From: Sphingopyxis sp. UBA6723
GTDB taxonomy: Bacteria; Pseudomonadota; Alphaproteobacteria; Sphingomonadales; Sphingomonadaceae
Assembly: GCF_002454115.1 (NCBI RefSeq)
Contig: NZ_DKIH01000005.1
Span: forward strand, 1-64,000
Length of the DNA stretch: 64,000 nucleotides
Direction of reading: 5' to 3'
Position numbers and translations under genes: made by a program. The notes beneath the pieces are model-generated. The model did not search any database. It was not told where the DNA came from and was given only the letters and a program-made list of their open reading frames with translations. This document shows positions 1-8,377 of this stretch, one piece after another. The stretch's first letter is position 1. The number at the start of each line of letters is the position of its first letter.

Positions 1-711
1 CGGCGGCGGCGGCGGGGCCACAACCGGCTCCGGTGCACCACCGAAGTTGAAGGTCAGCGTGCCCAGGACCGAGTGCGAACGGAAACGCGTCGACACATCG
101 CGGCCAACCTGGTCAACCAGATCGACATTATCGACGTTGAAGAAGCGGTACTTCACGCCAACGTCGATGGTGTCGCTGAGCGGCGCGCGGATACCGGCAA
201 TTGCCTGCCAGGCAAAGCCCGTGTCCGAATCATCAAGGAACGCGCCGCCGTACACGGGTTCGACCGACACGCGGGCCACACCGGCACCACCGCCGATAAA
301 GCCCTGGAGGCCGTCATCGTCACCGAAGTCGAGCATGCCGTTGACCATGAAGCTCAGCGCATTGCTGTCGCCGTTCAGATCGAAAGAACCGGTTGCGAGC
401 GGACCAACACCACTAGCCGTCTGCGGGATCCCTGGGACACCAAAGCGGCCCGACTTGATGTCGGCTTCACGAAAACCAACTTCGACTTCGGCACGGAAAC
501 CGCCGAAATCGTAACCAACGGTGCCCTCGAAATCAGCGCCATAACGATGATCGAGCGAACCGGCGTTTTGCGTCGCGCCGATATCGAGATCCAGATCTTC
601 AACGATCATAACGCCGGCGCCCACGCCAACATACCAAGAGTCGTCGCGCGCCAAAGCAGGCGACGCCAGGGCAGTGGAGGCTAACGCCACAGCTAAGGCA
701 AGCTTCCTCAT
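1..711 (-). CDS. OmpA-like outer-membrane beta-barrel protein (5' part, runs off the window)
   Basis: The reading frame starts at an ATG at 711 and is open to base 1, giving 237 residues without a stop. It begins with a clear signal peptide (MRKLALAV...ALA|RDD) and continues with alternating aromatic and glycine-rich strands (SWYVGVGAGV, YGADFEGTVGYDFGGF, GFIGGGAGVARV, GVKYRFFNVDN) typical of an eight-stranded OmpA/OmpW-type barrel. The visible end is a proline run (VAPPPPP), the usual linker to a C-terminal peptidoglycan-binding OmpA domain, which would lie outside the window. The barrel and signal peptide are seen directly; the missing OmpA domain is inferred from the linker. It would sit in the outer membrane and tether it to the cell wall. 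No partner gene is visible, because the next gene downstream is outside the window. Confidence 0.85.
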   Translation of the reverse strand, partial: MRKLALAVALASTALASPALARDDSWYVGVGAGVMIVEDLDLDIGATQNAGSLDHRYGADFEGTVGYDFGGFRAEVEVGFREADIKSGRFGVPGIPQTASGVGPLATGSFDLNGDSNALSFMVNGMLDFGDDDGLQGFIGGGAGVARVSVEPVYGGAFLDDSDTGFAWQAIAGIRAPLSDTIDVGVKYRFFNVDNVDLVDQVGRDVSTRFRSHSVLGTLTFNFGGAPEPVVAPPPPP

Positions 712-841
712 AGTAATTCCCCTTTCAAATTGAGATATACGTCTCGGCAGACGTCCTACTCGCCGCTTTGGTTCCGTGCAAGTGAACAAATCGCTAATCT
801 GTTGCCAAAAAGTCGCACTTTTTAAATCCGCGAGCGGAAAT

Positions 842-1294
842 TCAGCCTGAAATCAGAAGGCCCTGCGCCGCAAGGTGCAGGATCAACTTCGCCAGCGCGC
901 TACGCGCTTCGGCATCGATTGTCGAGCCTCCGGATGGCACTGCAATCGGCCTCGGCTCGACCCAGGCGCCATCGTCGAATCGCAACCGCGCCCTATCGGT
1001 CAATCGAGTCACAATCATGCCAGCACGCGGCGCGGCGAATCGCCATCCGCCGACGGTCCATAGCGCGATCGCTTTTGCATGGTCGTGCCAGCCGCCCGTT
1101 GCATTGTCGCCGACCAGCCAGCATTGCCCCGGTGCGGGGTCGGACGGGGGATCGTTTATCGGGCCAGCCTCGACCGCGCTATGCACCAGCGCGTCGATCA
1201 GGGTCAGCGCTTCGTTATGCGTCAACTCTTTCTGCGCCTGCGCCACCGCGAGCAACGGCAGCGCATGGCGCGCCGTTATCAGCATATCGGTCAT
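842..1294 (-). CDS. DUF2793 protein at the 3' end of the GTA tail cluster
   Basis: A 150-residue protein without signal peptide or membrane segment. The sequence (SARHALPLLAVAQAQKELTHNEAL near the N-terminus, then GQCWLVG, GWRFAAPRAGM) matches what I know of DUF2793, a small domain found at the end of alphaproteobacterial gene transfer agent and prophage tail clusters. It lies only 12 bases after the stop of the tail tip gene and on the same strand, so it is probably the last gene of the tail operon. Its biochemical role is unknown; a tail tip or adhesin-associated part is an inference from position. The family assignment is by recognition only. Confidence 0.8.
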   Translation of the reverse strand: MTDMLITARHALPLLAVAQAQKELTHNEALTLIDALVHSAVEAGPINDPPSDPAPGQCWLVGDNATGGWHDHAKAIALWTVGGWRFAAPRAGMIVTRLTDRARLRFDDGAWVEPRPIAVPSGGSTIDAEARSALAKLILHLAAQGLLISG

Positions 1295-1306
1295 CGCATT
1301 CTCCTT

Positions 1307-3482
1307 TCATATCAGTGGCAAGACGAGCGGTCGTGACAGGTCGAAATCGCCGACCTGGCGAATCGCCAGCGCGGTCCCGGGCGGCAACGCCGCCATTACA
1401 CCGGCGTCGATCGACAGCATCGGCGCTGCGCTTTCCCATGCCGCGATGCCCGGAACCGGGGGCGACAGAACAATGCGCCACGCCTCTTGCCCCTCCCCCA
1501 GCGGCAGATCGACATGGTCGCGCCAGCCGGCATCGGCCCGGCTCCGACGCCGCCACGATATCAGGACACCGCCCGCCCCGTCGGGAACGATGCGCCCATG
1601 CACCGGCGCCAGCGGCCGCAACGCTTGCCGCGCGGTCGGCACCGTCACGTCGGTCATCGCCGATCCGCCGCGCGGGGCCCATTGCACTCGCGCCGCGCCG
1701 CTTTCCGCTGCAACCGCCAGCGCCTCGGGTAACAGCATCGGCGCACTATCGTCGAGCATCACGAACGGCATCCCCGCCGCTTGCCCCGTTGCGCTCCCGG
1801 TCCCCGCCCGCCCACGCAGCAGATGCGACAACCGCCACGTTGCCGAGCCGACGACCTCGGCCGTGCCGAACTGCAACATTTCGTTTCCGACCATCGCCCG
1901 GTTGGCGCCGCCCAACAATGCGACCTCATCGACGGTTTCCAATGTCATCGATGGATTGACCAGCGTGACCAGCACCGAATGGACGCGGTCGACCAGAGTG
2001 TCGCTGCCCGCCGCCAGCGGTTCGGCCAACTGCCCCAACGCCGCCGCGGGGCGCACGGTGCCAAGCGCAATCGGTTCGCCATCGACCGCGGGAACGAACC
2101 AGCAATCGGCACCGCGCCAACCGTCATTGCTGCCCGCGGCGGCGATCAATATCCGCGCCGCCGCTCCCGGGCTCCCCAAATTCGGTAAGTCAAACAGATG
2201 AACGGTGCCCACCGCATCGGGCCAGTCGGGCGGTCGCACTGACACCCCCGGCTCGGCGGGCAGCGCGGCGGCGGGGACGGGCTGGTGCCGCTTCAGTTCC
2301 AGCATGATGCCACTGGCCCGCGCCTGCCGCCCCGCCAGCCGCCACTTGCTGCCGTCGGCCAGCACCACGATCCGGCCGACCGGCAGCGCCAGCGCCGCCA
2401 GATCGGCCTGCCAGATCAATGTCTCGCGCCCGTCTGCCGCGGCAGCGGCCAGCCGCTGCGCCAGCGCCCGCGCCACCGTCGCCGGCAGCACCGCGGGCAG
2501 GTCGATCCGGTCTTCGCGTACCCCGCCGCCCGCCACCGCGCTGCTCTGCTGGCCCAGTTGATAGTCGCGCTCGGGCTCATAGTGGCGCAGTCGAATTGCC
2601 CCCGGCAGCGACGCCAGCGGCGCGCGCTGCCGCTCGATTGCATCGCGCGCCGACTCCCCCCGCCGCGCCTCGCGAAAGTGGCTCAGTGCCAGCGGCGCCC
2701 CCGCCAGCGTCGCGGGTGCCAGTCGCCAGCCATCGGGGCCGTTCACCGCCCGCACGCCATCGACGTCGAACAACGGGGCGAGCGCATCGCGCGCCCGGTC
2801 GCCCGATGCGGCATAGCCCGCCACCGGCCATTCCCCCACACAGCGTCCCGCCTCGCCAAGCAACGCGTTCCCGATCACCCCCGCATTGACGCTCCCCGCA
2901 TCGGCCTCCACCTCGAAGGTCAGCGACGGAATGCGGTTGCCGAACGCCCCCAAGCTCCAGCTCCTCCAACACGACATAGGCCAGCCCGCGAAACGCGCTC
3001 ACCGAACCCGGCCCGACCGCCGACGCGATCAACGGATCGACCGCCTGATCCTCACCGCCGTCATGCCAGCGAAAGGTGCAACGCTCCTGAAACGTCCCGC
3101 TCGACCCGCGCAGCAAATTGCCGTCGGCCCAGATCCGCCGGATCGCGCGGATCGGGCGCGACGACAGGGCCACCGCCAGCGACACCGCATAGCTATATTC
3201 GGTGACCGACGGCCGCCCCTTGCCGCCGCCGCTCTTGGTGCGCCGTTCGATCAGGTCGGTTGACCAGATCACGCTGCCTGCGACGCGCATCGTCCCGAAC
3301 AATTGTGGGATCTGCTGGCCATAGGTCGATGCCTGCACCTTCAGATCGGCCAGCTGCGGCCCCTCGCGCCCTTTCGGCTTGAAGATCGCGGCATCGACCT
3401 GCTGCCCCAGGCTCGCACCGATCGCCGCGCCAACCGGGCCGCCGATAAAGCCGCCGACCACCGTCAGCACCAACGTTGCCAT
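1307..3482 (-). pseudogene. GTA tail tip/host specificity protein (g15-like), interrupted by a frameshift
   Basis: Two overlapping minus-strand frames together make one phage-tail protein of about 725 residues. The first frame starts at an ATG at 3482 (MATLVLTVVGGFIGGPVGAA..., a glycine-rich segment typical of GTA g15 N-termini) and reads in register to about 2952. The continuation (FGNRIPSLTFEVEADAG...) is in the frame that ends at 1307. The switch lies at a run of five C (2947-2951 on the plus strand); removing one base joins ...LEELELG to AFGNRIPS... without loss. In Rhodobacter GTAs g15 forms the tail tip that contacts the host. As written the gene is broken; the choice between a sequencing error in a homopolymer and a true inactivating mutation cannot be made here. 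Neighbours are DUF2793 downstream and the NlpC/P60 peptidase upstream. Confidence 0.8.
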
Positions 3483-3518
3483 GTCCTATCCCCATATCAG
3501 AGGCGCTGAAATCGGTTA

Positions 3519-3660
3519 ACGCGGAGACGCGGAGACGCGGAGACGCGGAGACGCGAAGAAACAACAAAGGCGGCAAAGCCGCCCATAAGTCTTCTTCCTC
3601 CGCGTCTCCGCGTGAACAATTTCTTTTCTCTGCGCTCTCTGCGTCTCTGCGCGAAAATTC
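3519..3660. repeat. 8-bp tandem repeat plus inverted copy between GTA g15 and g14
   Basis: Five head-to-tail units of ACGCGGAG (the last ACGCGAAG) fill 3519-3558. A perfect 16-base inverted copy of two units (CTCCGCGTCTCCGCGT) follows at 3598-3613, then degenerate copies (CTCTGCGTCTCTGCGCG) to about 3652. A small hairpin (GGCGGC-AAA-GCCGCC) sits between at 3569-3583. The array fills nearly all of the 179-base gap between the peptidase stop (3662) and the tail tip start (3482). It can fold into a long stem in the mRNA and may affect expression of the downstream tail tip gene; that effect is inference. Confidence 0.85.
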
Positions 3661-3661
3661 C

Positions 3662-4084
3662 TCAATCCAGCCCGAGCCGCCAAAACACGACGTCCGACAG
3701 TGCCGGATCGACCGGCGTCTCGACCACCCGCCGCAGCCCCGCGTGCGCGTGAACGAGGGTCGTTTGGCCCATCAATCCCAAATGAAATTGCCCCGCCGCC
3801 AACGCGATCAGCGCCACATCGCCGCTTTGCCGCGGGCCATCGACGGCAACGAAACCCGCGCGCACCAGCGCTTCGGCGATCCGCGCCCGCGACCACCCCC
3901 GCAGCGGATAATCGCTTGGCCGGATCAGCCGCCGCCCCGCCGCCGCATAGGCCGCCCACACCAGCCCGACACAGTCGAGCCCCGTCGCCGGGTCATAGCC
4001 CTGCGGCCGGAACCGCGCGCCGACCAGCCGCCGCGCGCGGACAAAGGCGCGCGCGCCCAAATCCCGTCCGCGCCGCTCATCCAC
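3662..4084 (-). CDS. NlpC/P60-type cell wall peptidase of the GTA tail (g14-like)
   Basis: A 140-residue protein with the NlpC/P60 catalytic plan: nucleophile Cys38 in the motif GLDCVGLVW and His101 in GQFHLGLM, followed by a hydrophobic core. Phage and GTA tails carry this enzyme at the tip, where it cleaves peptidoglycan during DNA entry. The frame stays open upstream to 4153, but I place the start at a GTG at 4084 because it overlaps the TGA of the DUF2163 gene (4077-4079), as is usual in this tightly packed cluster, and because the extra 23 residues lie wholly inside that gene. An ATG at 4080 is in another frame. The family call is firm, the start less so. Confidence 0.82.
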   Translation of the reverse strand: MDERRGRDLGARAFVRARRLVGARFRPQGYDPATGLDCVGLVWAAYAAAGRRLIRPSDYPLRGWSRARIAEALVRAGFVAVDGPRQSGDVALIALAAGQFHLGLMGQTTLVHAHAGLRRVVETPVDPALSDVVFWRLGLD

Positions 4085-4913
4085 CGGGATAACGCGTGAG
4101 CAAATCATTGCCCGGCAGATGCGCCTCCCCGCGAAAGTTGATCGCATTGGCAAATCGGTCGCGGCACGTCGCGAGCTGCTTGTCGCATCCTTCGGTCAGC
4201 CGCACCCGGGCCCCGTCCGGCACCGCAAACACCGGCCCCTCGGCCAGTTGCAAAACCGCGCCCTCGGCCGCGATCACCGGGCTCACCAGCCCGCAATTCG
4301 CCCCCTCGATCCACAACAGCTCGCCGAACGCCACCCCCGCGACCGCATGATCGAGCGTCACCGAGCGACCATCTACCGCGACCACGCGCCGGACATGAGT
4401 CAGCGGCGCCAGGTCAACCCGGCACGCCCGATCGCCCAGCATCGCGCGGCACGACGGCGACGTCGCCGGGCACACCGGCCGGTCGAGCACCCGCGTCACC
4501 CCCTGCAACTCCGCCGCAAACGCCGCCCCGCGCCGCTCGATAGCCCCCAGCGATCCGCGCGCCACCGTTACCGGTGCCGTCTCGGGCGCGGTCCAGTCGG
4601 TGACGAACAATTCCAGCTCCGCACCGTCCCAGCGTCCCGCATCCAGGTCGCGCGCCGCAATCGCATCGCTCGCGATCGCGCCTTCCAGGTCCATCGTCGC
4701 CGCGTCCAGGCTGTCGCTCGTCTCCAGCGCCGACGGTTTCATCCCCGGCGCCGCGCGATAGAGCAGCCCGCCGACCAGCAGGTCGCGGTCGTGCGAGGTC
4801 AGCCCGATCACCACCCCGTCGCGCCGCGCCAGCCGCCAGCACCACGCGAGCGTCACCACCTCCGCGCGCAGCCAGTCGGGCGCTTCCGTCAGCATCACCC
4901 CCGAACTCACCAT
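4077..4913 (-). CDS. DUF2163 GTA tail/baseplate protein (g13-like)
   Basis: A 278-residue protein that matches the DUF2163 family, the g13 protein of Rhodobacter-type gene transfer agents. The N-terminal half is a beta-rich tail domain (SHDRDLLVGGLLYRAAPGMKPSALE). The C-terminal 80 residues carry the characteristic end with conserved cysteines (GCDKQLATCRDRFANAINFRGE, then HLPGNDLLTRYPGG). In GTA particles this protein belongs to the distal tail hub. It overlaps the upstream DUF2460 gene by 7 bases and the downstream peptidase by 8 bases, which indicates translational coupling. Four cysteines in VCPATSPSC and GCDKQLATC could bind metal, since this family is known for an iron-sulfur centre in the rcGTA structure; that last point is from memory. 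Confidence 0.9.
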   Translation of the reverse strand: MVSSGVMLTEAPDWLRAEVVTLAWCWRLARRDGVVIGLTSHDRDLLVGGLLYRAAPGMKPSALETSDSLDAATMDLEGAIASDAIAARDLDAGRWDGAELELFVTDWTAPETAPVTVARGSLGAIERRGAAFAAELQGVTRVLDRPVCPATSPSCRAMLGDRACRVDLAPLTHVRRVVAVDGRSVTLDHAVAGVAFGELLWIEGANCGLVSPVIAAEGAVLQLAEGPVFAVPDGARVRLTEGCDKQLATCRDRFANAINFRGEAHLPGNDLLTRYPGG

Positions 4914-7234
4914 GGCGCCCGCACCTCGACCAGAGGCACGCTCATTATCTCACCCGCCAAAAAGGTCGCGCAGCTCGCCTCCAGCCGGTCCTCGGCAAAC
5001 CGCACCGGCACGTCGAACAGAAACCCTGCGCGCACCGCCACCCCCGCCGCGGGCGCGGCATCGAGCAGCACCTCGCCTTCACCCGTCACGACAAACGCCG
5101 CCGTCTCCAGCCCGTCGACCGACACCCGCACGCTGCCGTCAACCGGCAGCCGGATCGCGCGCACCTGCTCCGCGTCTCCCACACCATAACGCTTCATCAG
5201 TGCGAACTGCCGCTGCACCCCGTCGCCGACCCCCAGCATCTGATCACCCGCACTTGGCAATCCGCCGTCCGCTGCCGAACTCGCATCGAACGGATCGCGA
5301 AAGCGGAACCCCCGCGCCGCCCCGCGCCGCGCCCGAAAGAAATCGGCCAGCACCCGCACATCGGCCTCGGATCGGATCCCCGGCCCCGCGTCAAAGCGCA
5401 TACGCGCCTCGGCCCACTCGCTCGACCGCTGCTCATGCCCCGACGGTGAGCTGACGATCTGGGTCGAATATTCGGTCGCGACCATCGCCTCGCGCCCGAT
5501 CGCCAAGGGGAAGTCCACCGCATCAAAAGCCTGCACATCATCCTCCCCGTCAAACGCCACAAAGCCGTCGCGCGCGACCTGCGGCAGCGCCCACACGAAT
5601 GTCCGCGCCGCCCCCGCCCGCCGCGATGCGTCGGCCGCATCGGCAATCGCCCGCCACTGCCCGCGGTCCTCCACGTTGAGCACAAAGCCCGAAAAATAAT
5701 GTTGTTCGTGAACCGGATAGCCCAGCCGCTGCACCATCGCCGTGCGGGCCGGCGCCGTCTCGGCGCCGCGTCCCGCGGTCACCCAATCATAATCCTCCAG
5801 CTGCAACACGTCGAACGCGGGCTTGGCCCACCCCAGCGGGACATTCGCGCGCCGCAATTCGGGCGCCGCCGGATCGAGCACCGTCGGCAGGAACACCAAC
5901 AGGTACGACGTAAGCCCCGCCGCCCCCGCCTCGTGCCGCGCCGCCGCGACCAGCGCCGCTGTCGAAGCTGCGAGCAGCGCCCCTAGCGCATCGAGCATCG
6001 CCCGCTGCGCCGCATCCAGCGCCCCGCGCACATCGGCAATCGCCACGCTCGCTGATCCCAGCGCCGCATTCGTCGCGCTATCATAACCGCAAATCTTCCC
6101 GCCCGGATTGACCCACCACCACGGCTCGCCAACCTGGAATTTCGGCGCCAGCCCGGCATCGCGCCCGATCGCGACGAACGCCCGCGCCACCAGCTGCAAA
6201 TATCCCATCGCCGCCGCATTGGCGGGCGACAGCAGGGTCGACGGCGGCACCCAGCCGGTCAATGCCGGGGCGCCGTCGGCGCCCCGCTGCTTCCAGTCGT
6301 TCCAGCAGTAGGCGTCGAACAATTCGTACGACAGCGACCAGATCAGCCCCAACCCCGCCGCCGCGCACGCCGCCGCCAGCGCCCGGTGCCATTCGGCGGT
6401 CGGCCGGTTGAGCACCCCGCCCGCCAGACTGACGTAGAATCCGCCCCCTAAGGCTTCGAGCCGCATATAATGGCTCATCCCGACATAATGGACGACGTCG
6501 CCGCGGTATCCCAGCTGCACGATCTGCCGCACCACCCGCGCCGGGGTCAGATGATAGCAATCATCATAGCCGTTGGTCATGCCGAGCGCCGTTTCGGGCA
6601 GCATCGCATCGCCGATCGCGAGCACCGATCCCGACCCCGAACAAACAATGTCGCTCATCTCGGCCCAGCCCTCGACCGGCGCCGCCAGCACCCCGTCGCC
6701 GCCATCATAGGTCGGCGGCACCAGCGAGATGAACATCCGGTCCACGTCGCCCGCCCACACCGGATCGGCCTCGCCGGGCAACAGATACCCGCCGTCGAGT
6801 GCATCGAAATCGAGCGTGACGAGCGCATCCTCGGCGCTGCCGACCGCATAATTCCACAGCCGTACATACCAGGCCCGCGCCGCGCCGCTCGCATCGCGCC
6901 CCTCGATCGTCAGCGTCGGCCCGTGCAGCGCATCGAGCGGCTTCATCCCGCCCGACCGCCAGCGGAATTTCAGCTGCGTGCGCCGAAAATCGCGCTTCGT
7001 CTCATACGCCAGCAGCGGGTGATCCCAGCGATCCTCCGCCTCCCAGATCAGCCCCGCCAGATCCTGCTTGCGATAAAACACCGCCTCGACACGCAGCGCC
7101 CGCGCCGCCGGATTGGTCACGCTCGCCATCATCGGCCGCGCAAAATCGACCGTCCAATACCGTGGATCGAACCGCTTGACCCACCCCTTGCGATGATGCG
7201 GCTCGCCCGCCGCCACCAATGCCCAGCCCATCAC
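4907..7234 (-). CDS. DUF2460 GTA distal tail protein (g12-like) with a large N-terminal extra domain
   Basis: The last 200 or so of 775 residues (from AFDAVDFPLAIGREAMVATEYSTQI to the end) are a DUF2460 domain, which in Rhodobacter GTA is the whole g12 distal tail protein of about 210 residues. The preceding 560 residues are not part of that family. They contain beta-strand-rich tail-like sequence (1-230) and then a region with the look of a TIM-barrel hydrolase: GLIWSLSYELFDAYCWNDWKQ, APKFQVGEPWWWVNPGG, AFDVLQLEDYDWV. The typical GTA TIM-barrel domain normally sits in g15, and g15 here is short. Overlaps g13 by 7 bases. Upstream is a 217-base gap with an inverted repeat. Confidence 0.82.
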   Translation of the reverse strand: MMGWALVAAGEPHHRKGWVKRFDPRYWTVDFARPMMASVTNPAARALRVEAVFYRKQDLAGLIWEAEDRWDHPLLAYETKRDFRRTQLKFRWRSGGMKPLDALHGPTLTIEGRDASGAARAWYVRLWNYAVGSAEDALVTLDFDALDGGYLLPGEADPVWAGDVDRMFISLVPPTYDGGDGVLAAPVEGWAEMSDIVCSGSGSVLAIGDAMLPETALGMTNGYDDCYHLTPARVVRQIVQLGYRGDVVHYVGMSHYMRLEALGGGFYVSLAGGVLNRPTAEWHRALAAACAAAGLGLIWSLSYELFDAYCWNDWKQRGADGAPALTGWVPPSTLLSPANAAAMGYLQLVARAFVAIGRDAGLAPKFQVGEPWWWVNPGGKICGYDSATNAALGSASVAIADVRGALDAAQRAMLDALGALLAASTAALVAAARHEAGAAGLTSYLLVFLPTVLDPAAPELRRANVPLGWAKPAFDVLQLEDYDWVTAGRGAETAPARTAMVQRLGYPVHEQHYFSGFVLNVEDRGQWRAIADAADASRRAGAARTFVWALPQVARDGFVAFDGEDDVQAFDAVDFPLAIGREAMVATEYSTQIVSSPSGHEQRSSEWAEARMRFDAGPGIRSEADVRVLADFFRARRGAARGFRFRDPFDASSAADGGLPSAGDQMLGVGDGVQRQFALMKRYGVGDAEQVRAIRLPVDGSVRVSVDGLETAAFVVTGEGEVLLDAAPAAGVAVRAGFLFDVPVRFAEDRLEASCATFLAGEIMSVPLVEVRAPW

Positions 7235-7282
7235 AACCGCCTTTCCGGTTTGCTACGTCCGCGCCTCAAACATCCCTCTGCC

Positions 7283-7388
7283 GTTCCCCCGCGAAGGCGG
7301 GGGTCCATCACCGGAGCGATCGGCACTCCACCAATGGTTGCCGGTCATCGAGAGGGTCGGTGATGGGCCCCCGCTTTCGCGGGGGAAC
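7283..7388. repeat. 30-bp inverted repeat (REP-like) between GTA tape measure and g12 genes
   Basis: Arm one at 7283-7312 (core CCCCCGCGAAGGCGGGGG, then TCCATCACC) is matched by an inverted arm at 7359-7388 (GGTGATGGG, then CCCCCGCTTTCGCGGGGG). Each arm also contains its own small hairpin. The 46 bases between the arms are unique. This is a dispersed intergenic element of a kind common in sphingomonads, and it probably acts as an mRNA stem within the tail operon. Confidence 0.85.
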
Positions 7389-7451
7389 AAACCTGGCTTC
7401 GGTCGCGCGCGAAATTCGATCTCATCCCCTGCGGATTCGGTGAGGAACGCC

Positions 7452-8030
7452 CTAATCCTCACCCGCAGCCACCGCCCGCCGCACCGCGCGCGCCAGCTGC
7501 CGCCCGGTCTGCGCCAGCCGCTGCGGCTCGCTCCCCACCTCACCCCGCACATTCACCGTGATCGCAATGTTGCGCACGCCCGCGCCTGCCGCCTCGACCC
7601 GCCCGCTCGACGTCGGCACGAATAGCTCCGGCCCGCGTTCGCCGACCCGATAGGCGCGCCCGGCGCTCACCGGCCCACCCGTCGCGCGTCCCGGCGCCCC
7701 GAACAGCGCCATCGCGATCGACGTCCCCAACGACAGCAACCCCCCGGCCCCGCCGCCTTGGCCGCCGCCGCCCAGCGCAGCGCCGATGCCGTTCGCAATT
7801 GCCGCACGCGCAATCTCCGCCATCACCGACAGCGCCAGCCGCTTCAGATCCTCGAACCCCAGTTTGCCGCTGACAATGGCGCGCGACAGCGCATCTTCGA
7901 TCCGTCGCCCCGCCGCATCGGCACCCGACCCCAGCGCCCCCTCCAACTCACCGCGCAGCGCCGCAATGTCGCGCCGGAACGCCCCGGTGTCGGCGCGCAC
8001 AGCCACCACCATCTCGTCAATCTCATCCAT
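7452..8030 (-). CDS. Short GTA phage tail tape measure protein (g11-like)
   Basis: A 192-residue protein: an N-terminal helical segment (VVAVRADTGAFRRDIAALRGELEGAL), a glycine-rich hydrophobic middle (GIGAALGGGGQGGGAGGLL) and the signature end of tail tape measure proteins in GTAs (RATGGPVSAGRAYRVGERGPELFVP). Tape measure proteins set tail length and later pass through the host envelope; this one is short, consistent with a stubby GTA tail. Its start overlaps the stop of the upstream chaperone gene by 8 bases (8023-8030). A 217-base repeat-bearing gap separates it from g12. Confidence 0.85.
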   Translation of the reverse strand: MDEIDEMVVAVRADTGAFRRDIAALRGELEGALGSGADAAGRRIEDALSRAIVSGKLGFEDLKRLALSVMAEIARAAIANGIGAALGGGGQGGGAGGLLSLGTSIAMALFGAPGRATGGPVSAGRAYRVGERGPELFVPTSSGRVEAAGAGVRNIAITVNVRGEVGSEPQRLAQTGRQLARAVRRAVAAGED

Positions 8031-8226
8031 CGGGAAATTGCTCCATCAATGCTGCCAGCGCGGTGCCGTCAAAACCGGCATCACCGCCCGCATCGACCCA
8101 CCCCGCCAAGACCGCCCGCACATCGGCGGGCGTCGCGTTCCAGAAAATGTCGGGCGACCATCCCGCCACACGCGCCATCACGCCGAGTAGGGAAAGGGCC
8201 GCATCGCCCATGCAAATTCGCGTCAC
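8023..8226 (-). CDS. GTA phage tail assembly chaperone (rcc01693/TIGR02216-like)
   Basis: A 67-residue protein with the motif WSPDIFWNATPADVRAVL, which matches the small GTA protein between g10 and g11 that is thought to be a tail assembly chaperone. The open frame runs further upstream to 8382, but those 52 codons are made entirely of the inverted repeat at 8231-8365, so I choose the GTG at 8226, which has a good ribosome site (GGGAGG, 6-7 bases upstream). That ribosome site is itself the end of the repeat arm. An ATG at 8211 is an alternative. No further GTA gene lies upstream: the next gene is an unrelated dioxygenase. Confidence 0.75.
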   Translation of the reverse strand: MTRICMGDAALSLLGVMARVAGWSPDIFWNATPADVRAVLAGWVDAGGDAGFDGTALAALMEQFPDG

Positions 8227-8230
8227 ATCG

Positions 8231-8365
8231 ATCCTCCCTGTGGCGAAGCCATGGGGAGGGGGACCGCCGCCGCAGGCGGTGGTGGTGGGGCGCTGACGGT
8301 GCGCTAAAGCCCCTCCGTCAGCGCTTCGCGCTGCCACCTCCCCATCGCTTCGCCACAGGGAGGAT
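8231..8365. repeat. Inverted repeat A upstream of the GTA chaperone gene
   Basis: Arms 8231-8260 (TCCTCCCTGTGGCGAAG, CATGGGGAGG) and 8337-8365 (CCTCCCCAT, CGCTTCGCCACAGGGAGGA) are inverted copies. A nested smaller pair (GCGCTGACGG / CCGTCAGCGC) lies inside. The outer edge of the first arm supplies the Shine-Dalgarno sequence of the chaperone gene. Confidence 0.8.
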
Positions 8366-8377
8366 ATTCTTCTCCTC

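Noticed and set aside
3519..3613. Possible CRISPR array because of regular short repeats.
   Set aside because: Units are 8 bases with no spacers between them and no cas genes are present.
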